Source of the DNA: Paracoccaceae bacterium
Lineage (GTDB): Bacteria; Pseudomonadota; Alphaproteobacteria; Rhodobacterales; Rhodobacteraceae
DNA: 64,000 bases
Assembly (NCBI GenBank): GCA_018607905.1
Contig: JABBAP010000011.1
Coordinates: 96,278-160,277, forward strand
Direction: 5' to 3'
Part shown: positions 17,173 to 26,164 of the stretch, one piece after another
Position numbering within the stretch: position 1 is the stretch's first letter
How the letters are laid out: every line of letters starts with the position of its first letter
Notes under the pieces: generated by a model
What the model saw: only the letters and a program-made list of their open reading frames with translations
Database searches by the model: none
Told to the model about the DNA's origin: nothing
Program-made: the position numbers and the translations under genes

Positions 17173-17571
17173 TTAACGAAAAACATCGTTCAATTCGTCC
17201 AAGTTATCACTCAACGGATGCGGGCCATAATCGTTGCTACCTTTGTTGCCCTCGATGATCAGCCAATACAGCAGCAAGAAAATTCCAATGATCGTAAACG
17301 CGATCAACTGCCACCAACCAGAGCGACCAACATCATGCAAACGCCGCGTCGTCACAAACACGGTGGGTAGGAGTGTCGCCAATGAAAACAATCCGTCCAA
17401 AACGCCCGTGTCGTCGAAATCACCGCCGAACAGAACCATGTTGACGATGGTCAGAACGATGCTGGCAACAAAGGTGAAAAGCGTCCACCACCAAAACTCA
17501 GACCGCAAAGCGCGACCGTGAAAATCAACATATTTCGAAAAACACGTTTTTACTGCTGTTGTGAAATCCAT
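17173..17571 (-). CDS. DUF805 family membrane protein, copy 2
   Basis: A 132-residue DUF805 protein that aligns with its neighbour along its whole length (FTTAVKTCFSKY, GRALRSEFW, RRLHDVGRSGWW, YWLIIEG), so the pair came from tandem duplication. It lies 51 bp downstream of plsY on the same strand and may be read from the same transcript. Function unknown; three to four membrane helices. Confidence 0.88.
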   Translation of the reverse strand: MDFTTAVKTCFSKYVDFHGRALRSEFWWWTLFTFVASIVLTIVNMVLFGGDFDDTGVLDGLFSLATLLPTVFVTTRRLHDVGRSGWWQLIAFTIIGIFLLLYWLIIEGNKGSNDYGPHPLSDNLDELNDVFR

Positions 17572-17622
17572 TTTTCAAATCCCTTTTCGTTTTTGGGATT
17601 CTGCTGGATCAACGGGCTGGGA

Positions 17623-18231
17623 TCAACCCTTTTTGCCAATCTTCGGCTCACTCCGCGCGATGATCCGCGCAATATTTGTGCGGTGGCTCCACCAGATCAG
17701 AACCGCAAACACAATCGTCAACGCGATACCCGCTGGGTAGCCAAGGAAGAAACACCAAATCGGTACCGGTGCAGCGCTTATCAACGCTGCAGCAGACGAC
17801 ATCCGCAGAACAATCGCTGCGCCCAGCCACGTCATACAGGCCGCGACCCCGATGGGGAACGTCAACGCAAGAAGCATGCCAAGAAACGTCGCAACACCTT
17901 TACCGCCCTTAAATTTCAGCCAAACGGGGAATAAATGCCCCAAAAATGCCGCCAGACCAGCAATCTGCGCAGCGGCTTCGCCAAACAGCGCGCGGGCGAT
18001 CAAGACAGCAATCGCACCCTTACCCGCATCAAACGCCAGTGTCAGAAACGCCGCCAGTTTGTTGCCCGTGCGCAAAACATTCGTCGCACCAATATTGCCC
18101 GATCCGATATCGCGTAAATTGCCCAAACCCATGATCTGCGCAACCACCATCCCAAACGGAATGGAGCCCAGCAAATAGCCGCACACCGCAACCATCAAAC
18201 CTTGCATCAACGTGATATCAATCTCTGGCAT
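17623..18231 (-). CDS. plsY: acyl-phosphate:glycerol-3-phosphate acyltransferase
   Basis: A 202-residue inner-membrane enzyme that moves the acyl group of acyl-phosphate to glycerol-3-phosphate, the first step of phospholipid synthesis. The three loop motifs are present: GSIPFG, GSGNIGATNVLR, and KGGKGVAT. The WSHRTNIAR ending is typical. The start at 18231 follows GGGGAAG; the frame is open 20 codons further but that region lies inside the upstream gene. It overlaps the dihydroorotase-like gene by 14 bp. Confidence 0.94.
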   Translation of the reverse strand: MPEIDITLMQGLMVAVCGYLLGSIPFGMVVAQIMGLGNLRDIGSGNIGATNVLRTGNKLAAFLTLAFDAGKGAIAVLIARALFGEAAAQIAGLAAFLGHLFPVWLKFKGGKGVATFLGMLLALTFPIGVAACMTWLGAAIVLRMSSAAALISAAPVPIWCFFLGYPAGIALTIVFAVLIWWSHRTNIARIIARSEPKIGKKG

Positions 18232-19495
18232 AGATTTCTTCCCCGCCAACAAAAGTACGCAAAACTGCGCCCTCCATGCGGCGTTCATCAAACGGCGTGT
18301 TTTTGCACCGTGATTTCAATTTGAACCGATCCATCACAAACGGTTTGTCTGGATCAAACAGCACCAAATCCGCAGGCGCACCCGCAACCAGACGCCCCGC
18401 ATCCAAACCCAACAGTTGTGCAGGATTATACGACAACGCCTTCCACAACGTTGCCAAATCCATGAAACCAGCGTGCACCAACGACATGGCCGCTGGCAAC
18501 AAAGTCTCCAGCCCGACCGCCCCGCTCGCCGCTTCTTCAAACGGCAAACGCTTGCTTTCTTCGTCCTGTGGCGTGTGCATCGAGCTGATTATATCAATCA
18601 AGCCACTGGCCACAGCATCTACCATCGCCACACGATCATCCTCGGGTCGCAACGGCGGTTTCACCTTGAAAAAGGTGCGATACCCGTCGATATCCAGCTC
18701 GTTCAGCGTCAGGTGGTGGATCGAAACCCCCGCCGATACAGGCAGGCCAGCCGCTTTGGCCCGCTCCAAAACAGGCAACGCCACCGCCGCCGACAACTGA
18801 TCCACATGATAGGTCACGCCCGTCATCTCAACCAACGCCATATCGCGTTCCAACTGTATCCGTTCCGCCATCACCGAAACCGCAGGCAAGCCCAATTTGC
18901 TCGCGAACGGGCCAGACGTGGCACAGGCCCCATCCGACATGACAGGTTCCTGCGCATGGCCGATCACCACCGCACCCATCATTTTGGCATAGCTTAAACA
19001 GCGCCCAAAAATCTTGTTGTTTCGGTTTACGAAATCACAATCGGTAAAGGCCACCGCGCCCGCGTCCATCAAGAACCCGATCTCGGCCATTTCTTTGCCA
19101 GCCCGATCCTTGGTCAGCGCGGCCATCGGCAACACATTCACTTTGCACACATCCGCCGCACGGCGCGCCGCAAATTGCAACGTCTCAGGGCTATCCACAC
19201 TCGGTTCCGTGTCCGGCCGCACAACCATCGTCGTCACGCCACCCGCCGCCGCAGCTTCGCCAGCCGTGCGAAAACTCTCTTTATGCCGCTCGCCCGGTTC
19301 GCAAACCTTCACGCCAATATCAATGATCCCCGGCGCAAGGCACTTGCCCCCGCAATCAATGATGTCTCCTTTGGGCAGGGCTTCCCCATCCAAAATAATC
19401 TGGCTAATCCGTCCCTTTTCAATCGCAACAGCCCCCAGAACATCCGTTCCAGCCTCAGGATCAATAAGCCGCGCATTTGTAAGAAGTAGGGTCAT
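18218..19495 (-). CDS. inactive dihydroorotase-like protein (PyrC')
   Basis: A 425-residue amidohydrolase-fold protein of the type I dihydroorotase family. The metal-binding HxH that follows GxxD is replaced: the sequence reads GIIDIGVKVCEPGE, with Gly61 and Lys63 at the two His positions. The late TDHAPH motif reads SMHTPQ, so the catalytic Asp is also lost. Such noncatalytic homologues (pyrC' in Pseudomonas) assemble with aspartate carbamoyltransferase. The operon with pyrB supports that role here. The start was set at MTLLLTNARLIDP, five codons inside the longest frame. Confidence 0.85.
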   Translation of the reverse strand: MTLLLTNARLIDPEAGTDVLGAVAIEKGRISQIILDGEALPKGDIIDCGGKCLAPGIIDIGVKVCEPGERHKESFRTAGEAAAAGGVTTMVVRPDTEPSVDSPETLQFAARRAADVCKVNVLPMAALTKDRAGKEMAEIGFLMDAGAVAFTDCDFVNRNNKIFGRCLSYAKMMGAVVIGHAQEPVMSDGACATSGPFASKLGLPAVSVMAERIQLERDMALVEMTGVTYHVDQLSAAVALPVLERAKAAGLPVSAGVSIHHLTLNELDIDGYRTFFKVKPPLRPEDDRVAMVDAVASGLIDIISSMHTPQDEESKRLPFEEAASGAVGLETLLPAAMSLVHAGFMDLATLWKALSYNPAQLLGLDAGRLVAGAPADLVLFDPDKPFVMDRFKLKSRCKNTPFDERRMEGAVLRTFVGGEEIYARD

Positions 19496-19546
19496 TTTCC
19501 ACCAGCCCAAGTCTTGTCTACATTCAAAAATTCGTGCTGTTTCAAA

Positions 19547-20137
19547 CTACTCACCATCTTTGCTCCGCAGATTTTTCAGCGGCTTGAACGCATCAAGCCC
19601 ATTTAAAACGCGATCAAAACTGGGGATCCGCGATTGCTTGTCGCCATCAGAATCCGTCCAGTTTTCCCTGCTAAATGTAACACGGCTCAGCCCATCGCCA
19701 ATTTCAAAATACTCTGGATCAATGTTAACTGGATAGGTCTTTAGTCGTTTACGTCCAAACGGCAAGAGCGTCCCAATAACCCCGTGCGCGTTGGTCAGCG
19801 TGTAGTATTTGCGCCCCGAAACGTACAATTTCCAAACCGTCGCGTTCAACACATTGTAAATCCCGACAATGCCAAAAGCCATCGGGATAAAATTCGAAAG
19901 CTCAATTTCGCCCGTAGAAATATACATCACCAGCCCGTGACTATACCCGATGTAGACGAACACCACCCCCATCAGCAGTTCCACAAAGGCGATGTCAGCC
20001 AAATTAAATCCCGCCGTGCTGCGGCCTTGCCAAAGGATTTCCTCGTCGGCCCCTAAAATACCTCGCCACTCATCAGCTGGTCGATCGCGGCGCGGCGTCT
20101 TTGGCGCATCCGTTTCAAACCCGACTTCGCGGCTCAT
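19547..20137 (-). CDS. PH-like membrane protein in pyrimidine operon
   Basis: A 196-residue protein with two membrane helices (about 46-66 and 80-100). The segment [10 protein letters not shown] is typical of bacterial proteins with PH-like domains after a membrane hairpin. A soluble C-terminal domain follows. It overlaps the pyrB stop by 4 bp and is followed after 51 bp by the dihydroorotase-like gene, so it is co-transcribed with pyrimidine genes. No enzymatic motif is visible and its role there is unknown. Confidence 0.75.
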   Translation of the reverse strand: MSREVGFETDAPKTPRRDRPADEWRGILGADEEILWQGRSTAGFNLADIAFVELLMGVVFVYIGYSHGLVMYISTGEIELSNFIPMAFGIVGIYNVLNATVWKLYVSGRKYYTLTNAHGVIGTLLPFGRKRLKTYPVNIDPEYFEIGDGLSRVTFSRENWTDSDGDKQSRIPSFDRVLNGLDAFKPLKNLRSKDGE

Positions 20138-21090
20138 ACCATCACCCCCACATTAGCGCCCGCTTCTCGCCGTCCCCGAACCAACAACTCCATCGCCGCC
20201 ATGCGCACGGCCACACCCATTTCAACCTGCTCCTGAATAACCGAGCGGCTCAAATCATCCGCAATATCGCCGTCGATCTCCACGCCTCGGTTCATCGGGC
20301 CAGGATGCATGACAATCGCATCGGGCTTGGCATGAGCGAGTTTCGCCGCCGTCAGCCCCCAACGGTGATAATATTCGCGCGGCGATGGGATAAACGCGCC
20401 GTCCATGCGTTCACGTTGCAGACGCAGCATCATCACCACATCAACGCCTTCCAACCCTTCGGCCATATCGTCAAACACCTCGACCCCGAATTGATCAATG
20501 CCACTTGGCAACAGCGTTTTGGGCGCAATCAACCGAATGCGGCTTTCCATTTTATTCAGCAGAAAAATATTGCTCCGCGCCACACGACTGTGCGCAATAT
20601 CGCCGCAAATCGCCACGCTCAACCGATGCAACCGCCCCTTGGCACGGCGAATGGTCAACGCATCCAGCAACGCCTGCGTCGGGTGCTCATGGCGCCCATC
20701 GCCCGCGTTCAAAACCGCGCAATTTACCTTTTGCGACAACAGCTCAACCGCGCCTGAATTGGGATGGCGCACCACCAGCAAATCAGGGTTCATCGCGTTC
20801 AGCGTTAGCGCCGTATCAATCAGCGTCTCACCCTTTTTGATCGACGACGCCCCCATCGCCATATTCATTACGTCCGCGCCCAACCGCTTGCCCGCAATCT
20901 CAAAACTCGCCTGCGTGCGGGTCGAATTTTCAAAGAACATGTTGATCTGCGTCAATCCCGCCAACGTATCAGATCGCTTATGCGATTGACGGTTCAGCGT
21001 CACGTATTGCTCTGCAAGATCAAGGATGGAAACAATATCATCGCGGGACAGATTTTCTATCCCCAAAAGGTGCTTGGCGGTAAACGTCAT
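20134..21090 (-). CDS. pyrB: aspartate carbamoyltransferase catalytic subunit
   Basis: A 318-residue enzyme that joins carbamoyl phosphate to aspartate, the committed step of pyrimidine synthesis. The carbamoyl phosphate site STRT (56-59) and HPTQ (136-139) are intact, and Lys85/Lys86 lie in the mobile loop. It is first in a leftward operon with the PH-like protein, the inactive dihydroorotase and plsY. No regulatory-chain gene (pyrI) is visible, which fits a complex built with the PyrC' partner. Confidence 0.95.
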   Translation of the reverse strand: MTFTAKHLLGIENLSRDDIVSILDLAEQYVTLNRQSHKRSDTLAGLTQINMFFENSTRTQASFEIAGKRLGADVMNMAMGASSIKKGETLIDTALTLNAMNPDLLVVRHPNSGAVELLSQKVNCAVLNAGDGRHEHPTQALLDALTIRRAKGRLHRLSVAICGDIAHSRVARSNIFLLNKMESRIRLIAPKTLLPSGIDQFGVEVFDDMAEGLEGVDVVMMLRLQRERMDGAFIPSPREYYHRWGLTAAKLAHAKPDAIVMHPGPMNRGVEIDGDIADDLSRSVIQEQVEMGVAVRMAAMELLVRGRREAGANVGVMV

Positions 21091-21163
21091 GGCCGACCCC
21101 TATTCTGACTCGGGCGTTTATAGGGTGGAGCGAACCGTGAAACAACCCTGCACGCGACCAAAA

Positions 21164-21961
21164 TTATTCTGCCAAACAGGCCCGAAATCGCGCCTGCATA
21201 TCCGCAGGCACTGGATGCACGCCGTACTCATACCCACGGACAAATCGTTCCTGGCCAAACGACCAAAACGCCGTGCGCACCTCGCCCGCGCTTTCCCAAA
21301 CCAAAATCGCATGTCGATTTTGATACGCATTGCTGGATTTCTCCATCGTCAAAAGGGTCAATCCACTTTCCGCGTAAAACGAGTCCGAGATCGGAAAATA
21401 AATGCAATACGCCCCGCGCGCATGTTTCTCTGCCGCGTCTAAAACTGTTGTCGGGTACGAAAGGCTGTCCAACAGGGCGAGCATGAAAATTACGGCAATT
21501 CCGGCCACACCACCGCTCCACCAACGCCCAAACCAAACACACACGGCAGCCGAAACTCCCACGGCCCCAACCACCAGCCCAAGCAAACTCAGATGCGCAA
21601 CGGTGTCATTGGCTCCTGCAAAGGCCCAGATCAAGCGAATGAAAACCAGCAGCCCCAGTACGCTGCCAAACGCTGCCGCGACAACAAAATCGCCAACCCC
21701 CAACCAACGCGCCCCGACCCCATACATCGCCAGCGCAGGTTCATATTTGATCGTCAAAAACCGCAGCAACAAGAACAGGCCAATCAGCACAGAAATGGCG
21801 ATCAAGATGACAATGCTCAGATCGCAGCCCCAATCGTCGCACCGCGTCTGCGCATCAAAAATCATCAAATGCAGCATGAACGCAGCCAAAACAGCCACAC
21901 CGCGCAACAACCATTGCCACGGGGCCATAAATCCAATCACAATCGCACCAGCTAAAATCAT
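21164..21961 (-). CDS. multi-pass membrane protein, unknown function
   Basis: A 265-residue protein with about six membrane helices in the first 165 residues and a soluble C-terminal part of about 95 residues. The frame is open far upstream, but that part is antisense to the uracil-DNA glycosylase gene. The first Met that opens the hydrophobic region (MILAGAIVIG) is therefore taken as start. It lies just downstream of the divergent glycosylase promoter area. No family recognised. Confidence 0.7.
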   Translation of the reverse strand: MILAGAIVIGFMAPWQWLLRGVAVLAAFMLHLMIFDAQTRCDDWGCDLSIVILIAISVLIGLFLLLRFLTIKYEPALAMYGVGARWLGVGDFVVAAAFGSVLGLLVFIRLIWAFAGANDTVAHLSLLGLVVGAVGVSAAVCVWFGRWWSGGVAGIAVIFMLALLDSLSYPTTVLDAAEKHARGAYCIYFPISDSFYAESGLTLLTMEKSSNAYQNRHAILVWESAGEVRTAFWSFGQERFVRGYEYGVHPVPADMQARFRACLAE

Positions 21962-22087
21962 TTTCGCCGTCCCAAATTCTTGTTCAGTCAAAAATACGTC
22001 CCAGAATCCGCAGATTTTTCGCAGACCTTCTGCAGAAAACACGCACCCCACCTTTGCCTCGGTTTTCTTTCCTGCTATCCAAATGAA

Positions 22088-22876
22088 ATGGATTCCTTCG
22101 CCGCCCTTACCGCCCTTGATTGGCAAATCGAACTCGGCGCAGACGAGGCGATTGGCGACTCCCCCGTAAACCGATACGAGCAGAACGTGAAACCTGCTGC
22201 GGGTCCGATCCCCAAAACAGGCCCAACCAGCAACATCAAACCCATCGACATCATGCCCGCGATCCCCAAGGTCGAGGAAGCCGCCGAGGATATCGCCCGA
22301 ATTCTGGCGGGTCGCTGCAATGATCTTGAAACCCTGCGCAATGCGCTGGCAACCTTTGATTTGTGTTCCTTGAAAAAGGGTGCCCGCAATCTGGTGTTCG
22401 CAGATGGCAATCCGGCCGCACGCATCATGATCATCGGCGATGCCCCCACCCGTGAAGAAGACCAGGTCGGAACGCCTTTCGTAGGCCGCACGGGCAAACT
22501 GCTTGATAAAATGTTCGCCGCTATCGACATGGATCGAAGCGGCACCGACGCCGCCGCGATTTACCTCACAAACGTCATGCCGTGGCGCCCCCCCCAAGAC
22601 CGCGATCCAGAGCCAGACGAAATCGCCATGATGCTGCCGTTCTTGGAACGTCACATCGCGCTCGCAAACCCTGATATCCTCGTGCCGATGGGCAACATCG
22701 CGTGCAAAGCGATCCTCGGCAAAACTGGCATCACCCGCATTCGGGGCCACTGGACCGAAGCCTTTGGCAAACCCACGCTGCCCATGTTCCACCCCGCAGG
22801 CGTTCTGCGCGACCCGCAAAAGAAACGCGATTGCTGGGCAGACCTTCTTGCGCTTAAGGCACGATTAAACACATGA
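22088..22876 (+). CDS. uracil-DNA glycosylase, family 4-like
   Basis: A 262-residue DNA repair enzyme that removes uracil from DNA. The fold motifs of family 4 are present: PFVGRTGKLLD, NVMPWRPP and a late HPAGVL. The first active-site motif, normally GEAPG, reads GDAPT (117-121), and only one of the paired N-terminal iron-sulfur cysteines is present. The start at MDSFAALTALDWQ gives the usual length of alphaproteobacterial members. It overlaps the next gene by 4 bp. Confidence 0.85.
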   Translation: MDSFAALTALDWQIELGADEAIGDSPVNRYEQNVKPAAGPIPKTGPTSNIKPIDIMPAIPKVEEAAEDIARILAGRCNDLETLRNALATFDLCSLKKGARNLVFADGNPAARIMIIGDAPTREEDQVGTPFVGRTGKLLDKMFAAIDMDRSGTDAAAIYLTNVMPWRPPQDRDPEPDEIAMMLPFLERHIALANPDILVPMGNIACKAILGKTGITRIRGHWTEAFGKPTLPMFHPAGVLRDPQKKRDCWADLLALKARLNT

Positions 22877-23466
22877 AAATACTCGCATTTTCCGATCTCC
22901 ACGGCGACAAAGACGCCGCAGCCATGCTCGTCAAAGCCAGCGCCGAAGCGGACCTCGTGATCGCAGCAGGCGATTTTTGCAACTACCACAATGGCCTCGC
23001 CGAGGCGGTCGCTCTTCTGCGCGAAATCCCCTGCCCCATCCTAGCCGTACCAGGCAATCACGAAACCGTGGACGAGCTTACCGCCGTTGCCCCGCCCCAA
23101 ATGACCGTGCTGCACGGCCAAACCCGCGCTGTCGGCAATCTGTCGTTCTTTGGCATCGGCTACGGCATCCCCGTCACCCCCTTTGGCGATTGGTCCAAAG
23201 ACCTGTCCGAGGCCGAGGCAACAGACGTGCTCGAAAACTGCCACCAAGTCGATATCCTCATCAGCCACTCGCCCCCCAAAGGCGTCGCAGACGTCACCTC
23301 ACAGGGGCAAAGCGTCGGCTCCTCTGCCGTGCGTGCAGCCACCGAGCGCCTAAAACCCAAACTCCTTTTGTGCGGTCACATTCACGAAGCATGGGGCCAA
23401 ACGGGCCTGATCGAAGACACCTCCGTGCACAACCTCGGCCCAACATTGAACTGGTTCGAGGTTTAG
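22873..23466 (+). CDS. metallophosphoesterase
   Basis: A 197-residue calcineurin-like phosphoesterase. The metal ligands appear in order: FSDLHGD (7-13), AAGDF, GNHE, SHSPP and CGHIHE. The substrate could be a nucleotide, phosphoprotein or other phosphodiester and cannot be told from sequence. The start overlaps the glycosylase stop (ATGA), and moaB begins directly after the stop, so it is the second gene of a tightly packed four-gene run. Confidence 0.9.
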   Translation: MKILAFSDLHGDKDAAAMLVKASAEADLVIAAGDFCNYHNGLAEAVALLREIPCPILAVPGNHETVDELTAVAPPQMTVLHGQTRAVGNLSFFGIGYGIPVTPFGDWSKDLSEAEATDVLENCHQVDILISHSPPKGVADVTSQGQSVGSSAVRAATERLKPKLLLCGHIHEAWGQTGLIEDTSVHNLGPTLNWFEV

Positions 23467-23997
23467 ATGTCAGAGCGTCAATTCATCCCCATCCGTATCG
23501 CAATCCTAACGGTGTCCGACACGCGAAAACTGGCTGACGATAGATCTGGCCAAACCCTCGTGGATCGCCTCACCGCCGACAATCACATCCTCGCAGATCG
23601 CAAAATCCTGCCTGATGAGCGTGATCAAATCGCCGCGCAATTGCGGGTATGGTGCGCTGATCCAAACATCGACGCCGTCATTTCCACAGGCGGCACAGGC
23701 CTGACCGGGCGCGACATCACAGTCGAGGCACACCGCGATGTATACGAAAAAGAAATCGACGCGTTTTCCACTTATTTCACCATGATCTCCGCTGAAAAAA
23801 TCGGCACATCCGCCATCCAATCACGCGCGTGCGGCGGCGTGGCAAACGGCACCTACCTTTTCGCCCTGCCAGGCTCGCCCGGTGCCTGCAAAGACGGGTG
23901 GGATGGCATCCTGCGCAACCAACTCGATTACCGCCACATGCCCTGCAATTTCGTCGAAATCATGCCCCGCCTAGACGAACATCAACGCCGAAAATGA
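23467..23997 (+). CDS. moaB: molybdenum cofactor biosynthesis protein B
   Basis: A 176-residue MoaB/MogA-type protein, the enzyme group that adenylylates molybdopterin. The MPT-binding motif STGGTGLTGRD is near residue 77 and ALPGSPGACKDG near 138. No other molybdenum cofactor gene is in the window. The start codon follows the phosphoesterase stop with no gap, and its stop overlaps the nudix start by 4 bp. Confidence 0.93.
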   Translation: MSERQFIPIRIAILTVSDTRKLADDRSGQTLVDRLTADNHILADRKILPDERDQIAAQLRVWCADPNIDAVISTGGTGLTGRDITVEAHRDVYEKEIDAFSTYFTMISAEKIGTSAIQSRACGGVANGTYLFALPGSPGACKDGWDGILRNQLDYRHMPCNFVEIMPRLDEHQRRK

Positions 23998-24443
23998 ACG
24001 ATATATTTCACCAAATCGGCGATTGGCACAACGTTGGTGTCGAAGCCGCTTGCGTGATCCTGCGCGACACCCAAGACCGCTACTTGCTGCAACTTCGTGA
24101 CAGCAATTCGGCAACTTTCGGATCTGGCCAGTGGGGCATCTTTGGTGGCCGTTTAGAACAGGGCGAAACACCGCGCTGCGCCGCCCTGCGCGAAATCCAC
24201 GAAGAAATCGGCGTCACTCTCAAAAATAGCGACATCGCAGCCTTCGCAAAATGCCAATCCGCGCATGGAACACGGCTTTATGCCTTCACCACACCGCGCC
24301 GAATTGCACCAATCGACATCACCCTTGGCGAAGGCGCAGGTTTTGCCTTTTTAACCCGCGATCAGCTTAATTCCATGCCCGTGCTGCCCACCGTCGCCGC
24401 GATCCTGCATCACTTTTTTGAAATTAACCCAGATCTGCGCTGA
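23994..24443 (+). CDS. NUDIX hydrolase
   Basis: A 149-residue pyrophosphohydrolase. The complete nudix box runs from GRLEQGE through REIHEEIGV, with the metal-binding glutamates in place. The start ATG overlaps the moaB stop (ATGA). It could clean up oxidised or surplus nucleoside diphosphate derivatives; being co-transcribed with a uracil-DNA glycosylase hints at nucleotide hygiene, but this is inference. Confidence 0.9.
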   Translation: MNDIFHQIGDWHNVGVEAACVILRDTQDRYLLQLRDSNSATFGSGQWGIFGGRLEQGETPRCAALREIHEEIGVTLKNSDIAAFAKCQSAHGTRLYAFTTPRRIAPIDITLGEGAGFAFLTRDQLNSMPVLPTVAAILHHFFEINPDLR

Positions 24444-24523
24444 TTTTCTTTGGTTTTTCCCAACGGAATGCTATTTTTAGAACGTATCATCTGCAGATAC
24501 CTGCCACCGACCAAAGGACGCAC

Positions 24524-26161
24524 ATGCGCTTTATCACTCGCAGCCTGATGGGCTTGATGCTCATGACGCTCACGCTCGCGCTTCTTGCGTTGGCGGGAAA
24601 TAGCATCGTTTCGGCCTATAAAAACAAATCCAGCAGCGGTTTTGGCAACCGCGAAGCCCGCGAACGTGTTTTCACCGTCGAAGTTGTCGAAGTCACGCTT
24701 GGTGTCCAATTCCCAGAAATCCAAACCTTCGGCGAGGTCGTCTCTGGTCGCACGCTCGAATTGCGCGCCGCCGCCACGGGCGAACTCGTGCAAATTTCAG
24801 ACAGCTTTCGCGAAGGTGGCCTTGTTAAACAGGGCGAAATCCTGTTCCAAACAGACCCCTCAAACGCGCAATCACGCCTGCTTATTTCCGAAAATGAACT
24901 GGCCGAGGCCGAGGCGGACCTCGCCGATGCACGGCGCAATCTAACGCTTGCTAAAGATGAAGTAACAGCTGCCGAAAACCAATTATCCCTGCGTAATAAG
25001 GCGATGGAACGCCAAGACAGGCTACGCCAAAGAGGCGTTGGAACAGACGCCGCAATGGAGGTCGCAGAACTTGCAACCTCCAACGCAGAACAAGCGCTTT
25101 TGTCAAAACGTCTGTCACTGGCCAACGCATTGGCCAAGATTTCCCGCGCAGAAACGCTTCTGGGGCGACGCCAAATCAACGTAGACGAGGCCAGCCGCCT
25201 ACTCGCTGACACCACCGTAAAGGCAGAGTTTGACGGCGTGCTTTCAGATATTTCTGTCGTTTTGGGCCGCCTTGTCAGTGCAAACGAAAAGCTCGGCAGC
25301 TTGATCGACCCAACCGCGCTTGAAATTGCATTCCGTGTTTCAAACGACGAATTCCGTGCCCTTGAAGGGGGCGGATTACAACAGGCCGAAGTGCGCGTTT
25401 CCCTTGGCACAGACGCCAGCTTTTCTGGCCAAATTGATCGCGTTTCCGCCGCCGTTGCACAAGGAAAAACTGGCCGCGAACTTTTCGCGCAGGTCCAAAA
25501 CGCCGCCACGCTTAACATCCAACCAGGTGATTTTGTGTCCGTCGTGGTGCGCGAACCCGTCCTTGAAAACGTCGCGAAAATTCCTGCGATTTCCGCATCC
25601 ACCAGCGGCGAAGTCCTGATTGTCGGCGATGAAAACCGGCTTGAAAACGCCACCGTCGAAATCCTGCGCAAATCAGGCAACGATCTGATCGTTCGCGCCG
25701 ACGATATCGCAGGGCGCCAACTGGTTCTTGCGCGTGCGCCCCAACTCGGCGAAGGCATCCGCGTGAACCCGCGCGCGCCCGGCGGCCCCGCAATTGAAGC
25801 CAAAAAGATGGTCAAACTTGATGCAGATCGCCGCGACAAAATTCTGACCGCGCTAAAGGCAAACAAACGCCTGCCAGAAGCGGTGCGCGACCGTCTGATC
25901 AAGCAGTTCGGACAAGACGAAGTCCCCGCCGATGCGCTCGAACGGGTCGAATCTCGCATGGCTGCCCGCGCCTCTGGCACGACCACAACCAATGGCGAGA
26001 CCGTTGAAATCACCGAAGAACAACGCGTCGCCATGATCGCTTTCGTGCAAGCAAACGACGCCATGCCAGCTGAAATCAAAACCACCGTGCTCGAACGGCT
26101 CAAGCAAAACCGCATCCCCAAAGCCATGTTTGAGCGAATTTCAAAGCGCATGGGATCCTAA
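24524..26161 (+). CDS. RND efflux periplasmic adaptor with duplicated C-terminal domain
   Basis: A 545-residue membrane fusion protein. An N-terminal membrane anchor (about 5-27) leads to the lipoyl and long coiled-coil hairpin region (about 75-235) and beta-barrel domains. It links the RND pump, encoded three bases downstream, to an outer-membrane channel that is not in this window. The last 115 residues are unusual: two similar helical segments of 48 residues (432-479 and 496-543), each ending ER(V/I)xxRM, separated by a Thr-rich linker. Confidence 0.9.
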   Translation: MRFITRSLMGLMLMTLTLALLALAGNSIVSAYKNKSSSGFGNREARERVFTVEVVEVTLGVQFPEIQTFGEVVSGRTLELRAAATGELVQISDSFREGGLVKQGEILFQTDPSNAQSRLLISENELAEAEADLADARRNLTLAKDEVTAAENQLSLRNKAMERQDRLRQRGVGTDAAMEVAELATSNAEQALLSKRLSLANALAKISRAETLLGRRQINVDEASRLLADTTVKAEFDGVLSDISVVLGRLVSANEKLGSLIDPTALEIAFRVSNDEFRALEGGGLQQAEVRVSLGTDASFSGQIDRVSAAVAQGKTGRELFAQVQNAATLNIQPGDFVSVVVREPVLENVAKIPAISASTSGEVLIVGDENRLENATVEILRKSGNDLIVRADDIAGRQLVLARAPQLGEGIRVNPRAPGGPAIEAKKMVKLDADRRDKILTALKANKRLPEAVRDRLIKQFGQDEVPADALERVESRMAARASGTTTTNGETVEITEEQRVAMIAFVQANDAMPAEIKTTVLERLKQNRIPKAMFERISKRMGS

Positions 26162-26164
26162 CCA

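Noticed and set aside
21962..22819. Upstream extension of the membrane-protein frame on the - strand
   Set aside because: The extra 286 codons are antisense to the uracil-DNA glycosylase gene and lack protein-like composition; the start was set at 21961.
24616..26151. 511-codon - strand frame
   Set aside because: It is exactly antisense to the RND adaptor gene, Ser/Arg-rich, and arises from codon bias on the coding strand.
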